A stretch of DNA of 64,000 nt from Micromonospora profundi (GTDB lineage Bacteria; Actinomycetota; Actinomycetes; Mycobacteriales; Micromonosporaceae). Position 1 is the stretch's first letter, and the number at the start of each line of letters is the position of its first letter. A model generated the notes under the pieces. That model was not told where the DNA came from and did not search any database. It saw nothing but the letters and a program-made list of their open reading frames with translations. Below, in pieces: positions 34,854 to 44,928 of the stretch. Position numbers and translations under genes: made by a program. Location of the stretch: assembly GCF_011927785.1 (NCBI RefSeq), contig NZ_JAATJK010000001.1, positions 4,993,001-5,057,000 on the forward strand, read 5' to 3'.

Positions 34854-36131
34854 TCAGTGCAGGCCGATCGCCAGTTCCGGGTCGACGGTGTCGCGGAGGG
34901 CGGCGCGGGGCACGACCAGGAGCATGACCGCAAGGGCCGCAGCCATACCGCCCGCGATGACGACCGCCATCGGTACGCTCCCGGTGCCGAACAGCCCCGC
35001 CAGGGGTGCCGAGAACGCGCCGATGCCGAACTGCACGGCACCGAGCAGCGCCGCGGCCGTGCCTGCGGCCTCGCTGTGCCTGGTCATCGCCAGCGCGGGC
35101 GCGTTCGGCATGGCCAGTCCAGTGGCGGCCAGCACCAGCCACAGCATCGCGAGCAGGGCGCCCAGACCACCGAAGCCTGTCGCGGCGATCACGATCAGCA
35201 GCACGCCGAACACCGTTCCGGAGATCAGGGCGCTGATGAGGATCTGCTGCGGCGTGAACCGGCGCAGCAGCCGTACGTTGAACTGGGTGGCCGCGATCAG
35301 GCCGACCGCGCCAGCACCGAAGGCCAGCCCGAACTCCTGCTCGTCGAGGCCGTACTGCTGCTGCAACACGAACGACGACCCGGAGACGTACGCGAACAGG
35401 GCTGCCATCGCCAGCCCTGCGACCAGTACCAGTCCGACGAAGGCCCGGTCGTTGAGCAGCCCCCGGTAGTCGCGCAGGGTCGCTCGCACCCCGCCACGGC
35501 GGCGACGGGCGACGGGCAGGGTCTCCGGCAGCTTCAGTGCGGCGACGATGATCAGCAGCCCGCCCAGCACCGCCAACGCCGCGAAGACGCCCCGCCAGTC
35601 GGTCCAGGCCAGCAGGGCGCTGCCAAGCGTCGGCGCGAGGATCGGCGCCAGCCCCATCACGAGCATCAGCCGGGAGAAGATCCGGGCGAAGGCGGAGCCG
35701 CTGAACAGGTCGCGTACGACGGCCGTGGCGACCACGGTGGCGGCGGCGACGCCGAGCCCCTGGAGGACGCGCAGCACGCCGAGCACGGCGATGTCGGGTG
35801 CGAAGACGCACAGCACGGAGGCCACGATGTGCACGGCCAACCCGGCCAGCAGGGGCTTGCGCCGGCCGACCACGTCGGAGAGCGGCCCGATCAGCAACTG
35901 GCCCAGCGCGAGGCCGACCAGGGTGCCGGTCAGCGTCAACTGGACGGCGGTCTCGGTGGTCTCCAGGCCGGACGTGATGGCGGGCAGCGCCGGCAGGTAC
36001 ATGTCGATGGTCAGCGGGCCGATCGCGATCAACGCGCCGAGCACCAGGACGAGTTGCGCGCGCTGGCGGTTGGTCATCAGGTCACCCGGCAACACCTCGG
36101 GCTCGGCGGTTTTCTCCACCAACTGCTTCAT
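34854..36131 (-). CDS. Bcr/CflA family multidrug efflux transporter (MFS)
   Basis: The 425-residue protein has twelve likely membrane segments and the DHA1 motifs GPLTIDMYLPALPAI near residue 38 and the loop SDVVGRRKPLLAG between helices 2 and 3. That set is typical of Bcr/CflA proton-driven pumps for small drugs. It has a promoter-sized upstream gap containing a hairpin that ends the neighbouring acyl-CoA dehydrogenase. No local regulator is seen. Confidence 0.9.
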   Translation of the reverse strand: MKQLVEKTAEPEVLPGDLMTNRQRAQLVLVLGALIAIGPLTIDMYLPALPAITSGLETTETAVQLTLTGTLVGLALGQLLIGPLSDVVGRRKPLLAGLAVHIVASVLCVFAPDIAVLGVLRVLQGLGVAAATVVATAVVRDLFSGSAFARIFSRLMLVMGLAPILAPTLGSALLAWTDWRGVFAALAVLGGLLIIVAALKLPETLPVARRRRGGVRATLRDYRGLLNDRAFVGLVLVAGLAMAALFAYVSGSSFVLQQQYGLDEQEFGLAFGAGAVGLIAATQFNVRLLRRFTPQQILISALISGTVFGVLLIVIAATGFGGLGALLAMLWLVLAATGLAMPNAPALAMTRHSEAAGTAAALLGAVQFGIGAFSAPLAGLFGTGSVPMAVVIAGGMAAALAVMLLVVPRAALRDTVDPELAIGLH

Positions 36132-36299
36132 GATCTCGATCTTTCTGCGGGTGTTGTACGTCGTGGGGCATGCCCGACCGTGGGCTGCGAGTGGACGAGG
36201 CAGACGGTGGTGGCGGCTGAGCGGCTCTGTGAGTCTGCCTATCCGACAACGTCTCCAGCCGGGCTGAGACGGCGACTGTGTGCGGACTCACGCACGAAA

Positions 36300-36339
36300 C
36301 CGGCCCGTCCCGCCGCTGGGCAGCGGTGGGACGGGCCGG
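36300..36339 (-). terminator. Hairpin terminator after the acyl-CoA dehydrogenase
   Basis: Arms ccggcccgtcccgccgct (36300-36317) and agcggtgggacgggccgg (36322-36339) pair over 18 positions with one G-U type mismatch and a four-base loop. It lies 18 bp past the stop of the minus-strand gene. Confidence 0.75.
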
Positions 36340-36356
36340 ATGCGGTCAGGTGGCGC

Positions 36357-37526
36357 TCAGACCGTGTCGGCCAGCAGCTGACGTGCCATGACGATGCGCT
36401 GGACCTGGTTGGTGCCCTCGTAGATCTGGGTGATCTTGGCGTCCCGCATCATCCGCTCGACCGGGTAGTCGCGGGTGTAGCCGTAGCCGCCGAGCAACTG
36501 CACGGCGTCGGTGGTGATCTCCATGGCGGCGTCCGAGGCGAAGCACTTGGCCGCCGCGCCGAAGTAGGTCAGGTCGGCGTCGCCCCGCTCGGACCGGCCC
36601 GCCGCGGCGTACGTCAACTGCCGGGCCGCCTCCAGCTTCATGCCCATGTCGGCGAGCATGAACTGAATGCCCTGGAACTCGGCGATCGCCTTGCCGAACT
36701 GCCGGCGCTCGGCGACGTACCCCTTGGCGTAGTCGAGCGCGCCCTGCGCGATCCCGACGGCCTGCGCGGCGATGGTGACCCGGGTGTGGTCCAGGGTCTT
36801 CATGGCGGTGGCGAAGCCGGTGCCCTCGGCGCCGATCATCCGGTCGGCGGGGATCCGCACGTTGTCCAGGTAGACCTCGCGTGTGGGCGAGCCCTTGATG
36901 CCGAGCTTCTTCTCCGGCGCGCCGAAGGTCACCCCGGGGTCGGACTTCTCGACCACGAAGGCCGAGATGCCCCGGGAGCGGGCGGCCGGGTCGGTGACGG
37001 CGAAGACTGTGTAGAACTCGGACACGCCCGCGTTGGTGATCCAGCGCTTGACGCCGTTGAGCACCCAGTGATCCCCGTCACGCACCGCGCGGGTCGTCAT
37101 CGATGCCGCGTCGCTGCCCGCCTCCGGCTCGGAGAGGCAGTACGAGAACATCGCGTCGCCGGACGCGACAGGGGTCAGGTAGCGACGCTTGAGGTCCTCG
37201 GAACCGGACAGCAGCAGCGGCATCGTGCCGAGCTTGTTGACCGCCGGGATGAGCGAGGAGGACGCGCAGGCGCGGGCCACCTCTTCGATCACGATCGCTG
37301 TGGCCAGGGCATCCGCGCCCGCCCCGCCGTACTCCTCCGGGATGTGCGGCGCGTGGAAGTCGGCGGCCCGCAGCGCGTCGTAGGACGCCTTCGGGAACTC
37401 CCCGGTCTCGTCCGCCTCCGCGGCGTGCGGAGCCACCTTGGCAGCACAGACCTCACGTACGGCCTCCCGGATCGCCTCGTGCTCATCGGGCAACCGGTAT
37501 ACGTCGAACGACTCCACTGCGGCCAT
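36357..37526 (-). CDS. Acyl-CoA dehydrogenase (FadE25-like)
   Basis: The 389-residue flavoprotein contains [19 protein letters not shown] (FAD and substrate binding), [17 protein letters not shown] and a C-terminal [20 protein letters not shown], whose glutamate is in the position of the catalytic base. It oxidises acyl-CoA to the enoyl form in fatty-acid or branched amino-acid breakdown. ATG at 37526 follows gggagg. In mycobacteria the FadE25 gene also lies near purE and purK. Confidence 0.94.
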   Translation of the reverse strand: MAAVESFDVYRLPDEHEAIREAVREVCAAKVAPHAAEADETGEFPKASYDALRAADFHAPHIPEEYGGAGADALATAIVIEEVARACASSSLIPAVNKLGTMPLLLSGSEDLKRRYLTPVASGDAMFSYCLSEPEAGSDAASMTTRAVRDGDHWVLNGVKRWITNAGVSEFYTVFAVTDPAARSRGISAFVVEKSDPGVTFGAPEKKLGIKGSPTREVYLDNVRIPADRMIGAEGTGFATAMKTLDHTRVTIAAQAVGIAQGALDYAKGYVAERRQFGKAIAEFQGIQFMLADMGMKLEAARQLTYAAAGRSERGDADLTYFGAAAKCFASDAAMEITTDAVQLLGGYGYTRDYPVERMMRDAKITQIYEGTNQVQRIVMARQLLADTV

Positions 37527-37771
37527 GTCGGCCCTCCCCTTCACCGCTATCATGCGCAGTCTGTGGCCTTCCCTGACCGCCAACCGCGCAGACTGAAGGA
37601 TAGCGACTGCAGTTCAGGCGATGTTACCGGCGCGTAGGTACGGGGCATGACGGCGCACCCACGCCGCTGGGCAATGATGGACACAAACAGAGTCATACCT
37701 CCGGTGCCCGCCAGGCGCCGCAGCAGAATGCGACGCGACGAGCGCCGCCAGTGCGAGCGGAGAAGACAGGC
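37527..37771. promoter_or_regulatory. Divergent promoter region of acyl-CoA dehydrogenase and ugd
   Basis: The gap contains an inverted repeat, cagtctg at 37557-37563 and cagactg at 37589-37595, inside gcgcag-type contexts just upstream of the dehydrogenase. This is a weak candidate operator. No gene was supported. Confidence 0.35.
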
Positions 37772-39199
37772 GTGACGATCCCCTACCCCACCATCCAGCC
37801 GAGCCCCGCTATCGCCGCGGTGACCCCGCCGTCGGGCGCACCTCGGCCGCGGGTGACCTTCCTGGGGACCGGCTACCTCGGCGCGACGTACGCCATCTGC
37901 TACGCGGAACTCGGGTACGAGGTGCTCGGGTTCGACGTCGACGCCGACAAGATCGCGATGCTGAACGCCGGCCAGGTGCCCATCCACGAGCCTGGCCTGG
38001 ACGAGCTGCTCAAGCGCAACCTGGCCGCCGGCCGGCTCCGGTTCAGCACCGACATCGCCGAGACCGCCGAGTTCGGCGACGTGCACTTCATCTGCGTCGG
38101 CACCCCGCAGCGGGCCGACGGGATGGGCGCCGACCTGTCGTACGTCGAGGCGTCGGTGACCAGCCTGGCGCAACACCTGACCCGCAAGGCGCTCATCGTC
38201 GGCAAGTCCACCGTGCCGGTGGGCACCGCCGAGTGGGTGGAGCAGCTCGTCGGCAAGCACACCCCCGACAACCTTGGTGTCGAGGTGGCGTGGAGCCCCG
38301 AGTTCCTCCAGGAGGGCTTCGCCGTCGACGACGTACTCCGCCCCAACCGGATCGTGGTCGGCGTCAAGAGCGAGTGGGCCAACGGCATGCTCTACGCCGC
38401 GCACAAGGGCGTCTTCGACCTGGCCGCCACCGAGGACCGCGAGGTGCCCCTGGTGGTCACCGATTTCGCGACCGCCGAGCTGGTGAAGGTCGCGGCGAAC
38501 GCCTTCCTCGCCACCAAGATCTCCTTCATCAACGCGATGGCCGAGGTCTGCGAGGCATCGGGCGGTGACGTCACCCAGCTGGCCCGGGCGATCGGGTACG
38601 ACCCCCGCATCGGCAACCGGTTCCTCCAGTCGGGCCTCGGCTTCGGCGGCGCCTGCCTGCCCAAGGACATCCGCGCCTTCCAGGCCCGCGCGCAGGAGCT
38701 GGGTGCCGGTGAGGCCCTGCGCTTCCTGCACGAGGTCGACCTGATCAACCTGCGCCGCCGGGCCCGGGTGCTCCAGCTCGCGGCGGACCTGCTCGGCCGG
38801 CGCTCCGGCCCGGCCGGCCCGGACTTCTCCGGCACCCGGATCGCCGTGCTGGGTGCCACCTTCAAGCCCAACACCGACGACGTCCGCGACGCCCCGGCGC
38901 TCGCCGTAGCCGCACTGCTGCACAAGGCCGGCGCCGACGTGCACGTGTACGACCCGCAGGGCACCGAGAACGCCCGCCGCGCCGTTCCCGAGCTGACCTA
39001 CGAGACCGGCATCAACGAGGCGGTCACCGGCGCCGACCTGGTCTGCGTCCTCACCGAGTGGGCCGACTTCCGCAACGCCGACCCGGTCGCCCTGGGCGAG
39101 CTGGTCGCCGGCCGCAAGGTCGTCGACGGGCGCAACTGCCTCGACTCGGCACTGTGGACGCAGGCCGGCTGGGAGTACCGGGGCATGGGCCGCCCCTGA
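37772..39199 (+). CDS. ugd: UDP-glucose 6-dehydrogenase
   Basis: The 475-residue enzyme has a Rossmann start (VTFLGTGYLGATYAICYAEL), the central dimerisation region and the catalytic cysteine in GFGGACLPKDIRAF (about C295), plus a second UDP-binding domain starting RIAVLGATFKPNTDDVRD. It oxidises UDP-glucose to UDP-glucuronate for polysaccharides. GTG at 37772 has ggagaag eight bases upstream. A strong hairpin follows the stop. Confidence 0.95.
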   Translation: MTIPYPTIQPSPAIAAVTPPSGAPRPRVTFLGTGYLGATYAICYAELGYEVLGFDVDADKIAMLNAGQVPIHEPGLDELLKRNLAAGRLRFSTDIAETAEFGDVHFICVGTPQRADGMGADLSYVEASVTSLAQHLTRKALIVGKSTVPVGTAEWVEQLVGKHTPDNLGVEVAWSPEFLQEGFAVDDVLRPNRIVVGVKSEWANGMLYAAHKGVFDLAATEDREVPLVVTDFATAELVKVAANAFLATKISFINAMAEVCEASGGDVTQLARAIGYDPRIGNRFLQSGLGFGGACLPKDIRAFQARAQELGAGEALRFLHEVDLINLRRRARVLQLAADLLGRRSGPAGPDFSGTRIAVLGATFKPNTDDVRDAPALAVAALLHKAGADVHVYDPQGTENARRAVPELTYETGINEAVTGADLVCVLTEWADFRNADPVALGELVAGRKVVDGRNCLDSALWTQAGWEYRGMGRP

Positions 39200-39212
39200 C
39201 GTTCCGTGAACC

Positions 39213-39252
39213 CACCGGCCGGCCGCGAAGCACCAGTAGCGGCCGGCCGGTG
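39213..39252 (+). terminator. Hairpin terminator after ugd
   Basis: Perfect 14-bp arms, caccggccggccgc at 39213-39226 and its complement at 39239-39252, enclose a 12-nt loop. The 3' side is followed by atgttgttt. Confidence 0.8.
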
Positions 39253-39350
39253 ATGTTGTTTGCCCCGGACCCGCCGACAAGAGTCGAAATCCACGCCGGC
39301 ATTGGGCATGCTGCGACAGTGGGAGTCCACAGTGCGGGTGGAGGGGTGTC

Positions 39351-42300
39351 GTGGCGACCTTTCAATGCTCCTCGTGCGGCCGGGAGATCAAGCCGGCCGT
39401 CCGCTGTCCGCACTGCGGGTCTGACCAGCCGCAGTGGGTCGAGCATCTGGCAAACGTCGAGCGCTCGATCGCGGAGATGAAGGCGCGCGACGCCGCCATC
39501 GCCCGTGAGCAGCGGCAGATCGCCGCCAAGATGCAGGCCGCGCTCTTCCAACGGGACATCCTCGCCCATGCCGGGGAGGAACGACTCAAGCAGGCGACCC
39601 GCCCCCGGCGGGTGCTGCGCCGCCGTCCCGGTCGTCGCCCACCGACGGCCACCACCGGCGCCCCGCCCCGGGTGCCCCGCCAGGGCACGCCTACCGCTCC
39701 GGAGGACCCGCCACCGCCGCCACCGCCGTCCTGGCTGGATGCCGACGACCCGGAGCACCCCCCGGAGGCGTCCTCCCGGGAGGTACAGAACATCCCCCTC
39801 GGTCTGGGTGCGCTGCTGCTCGGCGTGGCCGCCGTGGTCTTCGCCGCGGTGGCGACCAGCTCGATGGACGCCCTCGCCCGCCTCGGTGTCCTGCTGATCG
39901 CCACAGTGCTGATGCTGCTCGCCCCGCCGGTGCTGGCCCGGCGCGGGCTCACCTCGACGGCGGAGACGATCGCCGCCGTGGGTCTGCTGCTCGTGCCACT
40001 CGCCGGGTACGCCCTCTGGGCAGTCGACAGGATCGGCGACGGCGGCACCTCCGGTGCGATCTTCGCCGGCCTGATCTTCGCGGGCACCGTCGCCGTGTCG
40101 GTCGGCTACGCCACGTGGACAGGTCTGCGCGCACCCCGCTTCGCCGCCGTACTCGCCGCACAACCGGTGCTGCCGCTGCTCACGTACGACCGCATCACCG
40201 GGCCGGGCGGCTGGGCGCTGGTGCTGACCGTGGTCGCCCTCCTCAACCTCTGGCTGGTCCGCTCCGGGTTGATGGTGGAACGCCCCGTCCGGCAGGACCT
40301 GCCGGAGGCGAGCACGCCTGCCCCGCCCCGGCAGCGTGACGCCGAAGGCCGGCCGGAGGGCGCCCCGGAGGAGGCCGGCGAGGTGATCGACGCCGGCGTG
40401 GGGACCACCCAGCCGCCGGCCCGTCCGGTTCCCGGGGTGCGCGAGCTGACCTGGTCGCTGCACGCGGTGGCGGTCGCCGTCGCCCTTGCGTACGCCGTCA
40501 CCGCCCTGCTGCGGGCACAGACCGTTCCGACGGCGACAGGCGCCGGGCTGGTGCTGCTGCTGGCCGCGGCGGTCGGGTTGGCCGGCGCGCTGGTGCTGCG
40601 CCGCCCACCGCTGCCCGACGTCGGGGCCGGCATCCTCACCCTTGCCGTGATCGGCGCCTTCGGCCGGATCGCGTCCGTGGCCCTGCCCGGCCAGTCGCTG
40701 CTGCTGATCGCCGCCGTCATCACGGCGACCGGTCTGGCGGTGCGCGCGGTCCCCGAGGCCGCCCGGCGCGGACCGCAGATCGCCTCTGCTGTGGCGCTCA
40801 CCGTCAGCGGGTTGGTGGTCGCCGGGGGCGCGCTGCGCGCCGGCGTCGCCACGGTACGGGCGGCGCTGCCCGCGTGGGGCGCCGACCTCGACGGGTACGC
40901 CGCCGAACTGGCCGCCGCTGTCGGCCCCAACACCTGGCAGCTCGCCGCCGCCGCGTTCCTGCTCACCATCGCCGCCGTGCTGGCCCTGCCAACTGACATC
41001 CGCCGCGAGTTCGCCGTCGCGGGAGCCGCGCTGACCGCGCTCGCCGTACCGGCCTCGTTCGGTCTCGGCTGGGTGTCGGCGCCCTGGCCGATGGTGCTCA
41101 CCGCGATCGGCATCGGGGTGACCGGCCTCTCGGCGCGGACCACCCGGGCCGCGCTGGCACACTCCGCCGCCGCCGCCGTGGTGGGCATGTTCGGCGTCGG
41201 TGCCGGCCTGTCCCGGCCGGGGCTCACGGCCGCCGTTCTGCTCACCATCTTCGCGGCAGCCACGCTGGTCGCGCTTGCCCCCCGGGTGCGGATCGCGTCC
41301 GCCGCGGCCGACACGGTCACGGACTGGGCCTCCGGCGGCGCCGCCTTCGCGCTGCCCGGCGCGGTGGCGGCGTTCGTGGCCGCAACAGCGACAGTCGACC
41401 CGACCCCCACCCCGGCCAGCCTCCGCGAGGTGACAGTGCCGGTGCTGGCGGCGAGCTTCCTGGCGGTCTGCGTGACCCTCGGGTACGCCGCCATGGTGCA
41501 GGTCTCCCAGCGGCGCATCCCGGCGCCCCTGTCGGTCGGCACGGGGCTGGGCGCGCTTGTGGTCACCGCTGCCGCCTTCGGCGCCCCCGGGGCGACCGTC
41601 GCCGACGCCTGGGTCGGCGCGCTCCTGCTTGTCGCGGCGGTGTTGCTCTACCTGGCGCCCTCGATCGACGCCGGCCGCCGCTCCGACCTCACACTGGACG
41701 GCTCCGACCTGGCCGCCGCGGCGGTCACCGCAGCGCTGATCGCCACGATGGTGCGCATCGGCGCAGTCATCGCCCCCGGCGGGCAACTCGCCGTGGCCGC
41801 CAGCCTCGTGCTGGTGGTCGCCGTCGGCGCCCGTGCCATGCCCGAGGAGTGGCGGCGCGGGCCGACCCTCGGCATCACCGTCGGCGGCGTACTCATCGGT
41901 GTGCTCGCCGGTTGGATGGCCCTGCGCGGCGGGGTGGGGGTGCTGGCCACGCCCGGCCCGATCTGGGACGGCGACCTGAGCAACTGGCCGGCCGCACCGA
42001 CCGGCGGCTCGACCTGGCAGGCCCCGATCGCGCTGCTCCTGCTGGCCGTCACCGCCGGCATCCTGCTGCCGCCGCCGTGGCGGTGGGACGTGTCCGGTGC
42101 CGCCGTGGTGCTCGCCACGATCGGCGCGCCGGCCGCGTTCGAGCTGCCCTGGTGGTCGCCGGTGCTGGTCGGCGGGATGGTGGCCACCGTCTTCGGGATG
42201 GCCTCGGTGGCCACCGAGGAGGCCCGCGCCGGGCTGTCCCGGGCCACCGTCGCCGGGGTGGTGGCGTTGCATGCCGCCGGCGCGGGCCTGGTCCGCCCCT

Positions 42301-44240
42301 GGACCACAGCGCTGGCGCTGGGCAGCATCGCGCTCATCGGCGTGGTCGTGGCCGCGGTGGCCCGCGTGCTGGCCGGCCCACAGGTGACCGACCTGGAGAC
42401 CGAGGGGATGCCGCCGCACCTGGCCCAGATCGGTGGGGCGGCCGCCGGCGCCGCGCTGCTGGCCCTGCCCGGTGCGGTGGCGGCGCTGGCCGTCGAGTTC
42501 CAGCACTCGCCGCAGGTGGTGCTCACCGCAGCGCTGGCGGCTTCCAGCCTCGGTCTCGCGGCCGTGGCCGCGGTTCGCCGGCACGTGCCGCAGTACCTGC
42601 CCTGGGTCAGCGTGGCAGTGGTCGGCGGTGCCACCATCAGCGCCCTCGCCGCCATCCCCACCGGCCTGCCCTCCGGGGTCTACGCGGCGGCCGCCGCCCT
42701 GCTGGGCGTCCTCGCCGAACTGGTCCGTGCGGCCACCACACCGCCCACCGGCTCGGCCCAGCCGGTCCGGCGGTGGGCGGTGCTCCTCGACGGCGCGCTA
42801 CGCCGGCTACCGGACGACCCGGACCGGCTGCGCTGGCGAATCAGCCCGTCCGCCGGTGCCCTCGCCGCTGCCGCCCTACCCACGGCGCTGGCTCTCGCCT
42901 CGATCACGCCCGCCCTGGTCACCGCCCTCGTCGAGCCGCACCGCACGCTGAGCCGGATCTGGCAGGGCCCACCGCCGGAGCTGCTCACCCCACCGGCGGA
43001 CGTGGTCAACCCGACCCATGTGCTGACCGCGCTGCTGCTCACCGCGACCGCCGCGCTGGCCGCCACCGGGTTCAGCGGCGGACGGCGGTCCCGCGCCGTG
43101 CCTGTGGTGCTGCCCGGTGCGGCCGTCACGCTGCTGATCGCGCCCATCGCGCTCGGCCGGGGCTGGCCCGCGAGCACCATCGGAGCGCTCTCCGTCTTCA
43201 CCATCGCGATGCTCGGCCTCGCGCTGACCCCGCCGCCGGCGCTCGTCGAGCGGGCCCGATCGCTGCGGCTGGCCCGGGTGCTGGTGTTCGCCATCGGTCT
43301 GGCCGGCGGCAGCGCCGGGCTCGCCGGCAGCCTGGCGGACCGGCAGTTGACCCTGTTCACCCTCGGCAGCGCCGTCGGTGTGGGCGCGGTGGCGGCGTTG
43401 TTCGGCGTCACACAGCGGGCGCGCATCCTCGGCTGGCTCTTCGCGTCGCTGATGGCGCAACTGTTCGTGCTCACCGCCGGCCTGGTCGCCGGGCTTGCCG
43501 CTGTGTGGTCCGCGTTCGGTGTGCTCGCCGTCGGCGCGGTCCTCCAGGTGCTCGCCGCGACCCTGCCACGGCTGCGCCGCCCCGAGGCGCAGCGCGAAGC
43601 GTCCACTGTCGAGTGGAGCGGGTACGCGGCGGCGCTCATCGCGTTGGCCCTCGCCTTCGACTCGCCCCGCCACATCGCCGCCCTGCTTGCCGCGTGGGGC
43701 GCTGTCCTCGGCGTGGCGGCGACCCGCCCCGGTCGCCGGCCGGTGGAGCGCCGCATCCTCTTCTGGGCTGTGGTGTTCTGCGAGATCACCGCCTGGTGGA
43801 TCATGATGCGCGTCGCCGACGTGGCGCTGCCCGAGGCGTACACGCTTCCGTTCGCCCTGTTGGCCCTGCTGGTCGGGGTGCTGGAGTTGCGCCACCGGCC
43901 GGACATGAGCAGCTGGGTGGCGTACGGGCCGGCGCTGGTCGCCGCGTTCGTGCCGACACTGGCCATCGTGCTTGCCACCGAATCCAGCACGCTGCGGCAG
44001 ATGCTGCTGCTGCTCGGTGCGGTCGCGGTGCTGATCTTCGGCTCGTCCAGCCGTCAGCAGGCACCGGTCATCGTCGGCGCGTCGGTCACCGCGATCGCGG
44101 CGATCCATGCGCTTGTCAGCCTCGGCCCGTGGCTGGCGCTGATCCCCGTGGGCATCCTGCTGCTCATCCTCGGCGCCAGCAACGAGCGCCGCCGCCGAGC
44201 CCAGGAACGCCTACAGACCGCGCTACGCGGCATGAGATGA
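39351..44240 (+). CDS. 1629-residue zinc-ribbon multi-pass membrane protein
   Basis: The protein starts with a zinc-ribbon (C6, C9, C19, C22) and a charged helical stretch likely to be a coiled coil (residues 25-65). After a proline-rich linker (PPPPPPPSWLD) come more than thirty hydrophobic segments to the C-terminus, interrupted only by short Gly/Pro loops. GTG at 39351 follows gtggagg. The design, with a cytoplasmic zinc-ribbon and a huge polytopic domain, is known in actinobacteria as an unannotated family; no transport or enzyme motif could be seen. It is monocistronic and ends in a convergent gap. Confidence 0.85.
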   Translation: MATFQCSSCGREIKPAVRCPHCGSDQPQWVEHLANVERSIAEMKARDAAIAREQRQIAAKMQAALFQRDILAHAGEERLKQATRPRRVLRRRPGRRPPTATTGAPPRVPRQGTPTAPEDPPPPPPPSWLDADDPEHPPEASSREVQNIPLGLGALLLGVAAVVFAAVATSSMDALARLGVLLIATVLMLLAPPVLARRGLTSTAETIAAVGLLLVPLAGYALWAVDRIGDGGTSGAIFAGLIFAGTVAVSVGYATWTGLRAPRFAAVLAAQPVLPLLTYDRITGPGGWALVLTVVALLNLWLVRSGLMVERPVRQDLPEASTPAPPRQRDAEGRPEGAPEEAGEVIDAGVGTTQPPARPVPGVRELTWSLHAVAVAVALAYAVTALLRAQTVPTATGAGLVLLLAAAVGLAGALVLRRPPLPDVGAGILTLAVIGAFGRIASVALPGQSLLLIAAVITATGLAVRAVPEAARRGPQIASAVALTVSGLVVAGGALRAGVATVRAALPAWGADLDGYAAELAAAVGPNTWQLAAAAFLLTIAAVLALPTDIRREFAVAGAALTALAVPASFGLGWVSAPWPMVLTAIGIGVTGLSARTTRAALAHSAAAAVVGMFGVGAGLSRPGLTAAVLLTIFAAATLVALAPRVRIASAAADTVTDWASGGAAFALPGAVAAFVAATATVDPTPTPASLREVTVPVLAASFLAVCVTLGYAAMVQVSQRRIPAPLSVGTGLGALVVTAAAFGAPGATVADAWVGALLLVAAVLLYLAPSIDAGRRSDLTLDGSDLAAAAVTAALIATMVRIGAVIAPGGQLAVAASLVLVVAVGARAMPEEWRRGPTLGITVGGVLIGVLAGWMALRGGVGVLATPGPIWDGDLSNWPAAPTGGSTWQAPIALLLLAVTAGILLPPPWRWDVSGAAVVLATIGAPAAFELPWWSPVLVGGMVATVFGMASVATEEARAGLSRATVAGVVALHAAGAGLVRPWTTALALGSIALIGVVVAAVARVLAGPQVTDLETEGMPPHLAQIGGAAAGAALLALPGAVAALAVEFQHSPQVVLTAALAASSLGLAAVAAVRRHVPQYLPWVSVAVVGGATISALAAIPTGLPSGVYAAAAALLGVLAELVRAATTPPTGSAQPVRRWAVLLDGALRRLPDDPDRLRWRISPSAGALAAAALPTALALASITPALVTALVEPHRTLSRIWQGPPPELLTPPADVVNPTHVLTALLLTATAALAATGFSGGRRSRAVPVVLPGAAVTLLIAPIALGRGWPASTIGALSVFTIAMLGLALTPPPALVERARSLRLARVLVFAIGLAGGSAGLAGSLADRQLTLFTLGSAVGVGAVAALFGVTQRARILGWLFASLMAQLFVLTAGLVAGLAAVWSAFGVLAVGAVLQVLAATLPRLRRPEAQREASTVEWSGYAAALIALALAFDSPRHIAALLAAWGAVLGVAATRPGRRPVERRILFWAVVFCEITAWWIMMRVADVALPEAYTLPFALLALLVGVLELRHRPDMSSWVAYGPALVAAFVPTLAIVLATESSTLRQMLLLLGAVAVLIFGSSSRQQAPVIVGASVTAIAAIHALVSLGPWLALIPVGILLLILGASNERRRRAQERLQTALRGMR

Positions 44241-44311
44241 AACCGGAGGGTCCCCGCGGTGTAGGTGAGTGGGGACGGTGAGCGTGCCGGATCCGCCCGT
44301 CCCCCTCCCCC

Positions 44312-44383
44312 GCGATCTTGCCCCTCATGCCCGGGCATGAGGGGCACACCCGCTCTAATCGGCGACTGAAGGTGCAAGATCGC
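44312..44383. repeat. Palindromic element F with an inner perfect 26-bp palindrome
   Basis: Outer arms gcgatcttgc (44312-44321) and complement (44374-44383) share their sequence with element E. Inside, 44320-44345 is a perfect loopless palindrome (gcccctcatgccc with its complement). It lies between two convergent genes and could terminate both. Confidence 0.88.
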
Positions 44384-44418
44384 CGAGGGCTGGGGGTGGG
44401 AGCGCGAGGGCGGGCGGG

Positions 44419-44928
44419 TTACAGGGTGGCCTGGAGGGCTTCGTCCTTGGTCTTGATCAGCTTGTCCAGGTCCTGCTGGTAGGTCGTCATTCGGGCGCGC
44501 AGGGGCTCGTCGCTGGCTCCGAGGATGCGTACGGCGAGCAGGCCGGCGTTGCGGGCGTTGCCGATCGACACTGTCGCCACCGGGATCCCGGCCGGCATCT
44601 GCACGATCGAGAGCAGCGAATCCATGCCGTCGAGGTGCTTGAGCGGCACCGGCACCCCGATCACCGGCAGCGGCGTCACCGAGGCCACCATGCCCGGCAG
44701 CGCGGCGGCACCACCCGCACCCGCGATGATCACCTTGAGACCCCGATCGGCGGCCTCCTGGCCGTACTCGATCATCGTGACCGGGGTTCGGTGCGCCGAG
44801 ATCACCCGGACCTCGTACGACACGCCGAAGTCGTCAAGCACCTCGGCCGCGGCCCGCATCGTCGGCCAGTCCGAGTCACTACCCATGATCAACCCGACGG
44901 TGGGCACCCCGGCCGCCTTCTCGCTCAT
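44419..44928 (-). CDS. purE: N5-carboxyaminoimidazole ribonucleotide mutase PurE
   Basis: The 169-residue protein carries [19 protein letters not shown] and VISAHRTP with the catalytic histidine, then [17 protein letters not shown], as in class I PurE. It moves the carboxyl group of N5-CAIR to give CAIR in purine synthesis. Its start overlaps the purK stop by four bases (ATGA), so both are made from one minus-strand message. Confidence 0.97.
   Translation of the reverse strand: MSEKAAGVPTVGLIMGSDSDWPTMRAAAEVLDDFGVSYEVRVISAHRTPVTMIEYGQEAADRGLKVIIAGAGGAAALPGMVASVTPLPVIGVPVPLKHLDGMDSLLSIVQMPAGIPVATVSIGNARNAGLLAVRILGASDEPLRARMTTYQQDLDKLIKTKDEALQATL

Noticed and set aside
40106..41566. Minus-strand frame of 486 codons inside the giant membrane protein gene
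   Set aside because: It is the complement of a hydrophobic coding region and shows an Ala/Arg/Ser/Thr-rich random composition without motifs.
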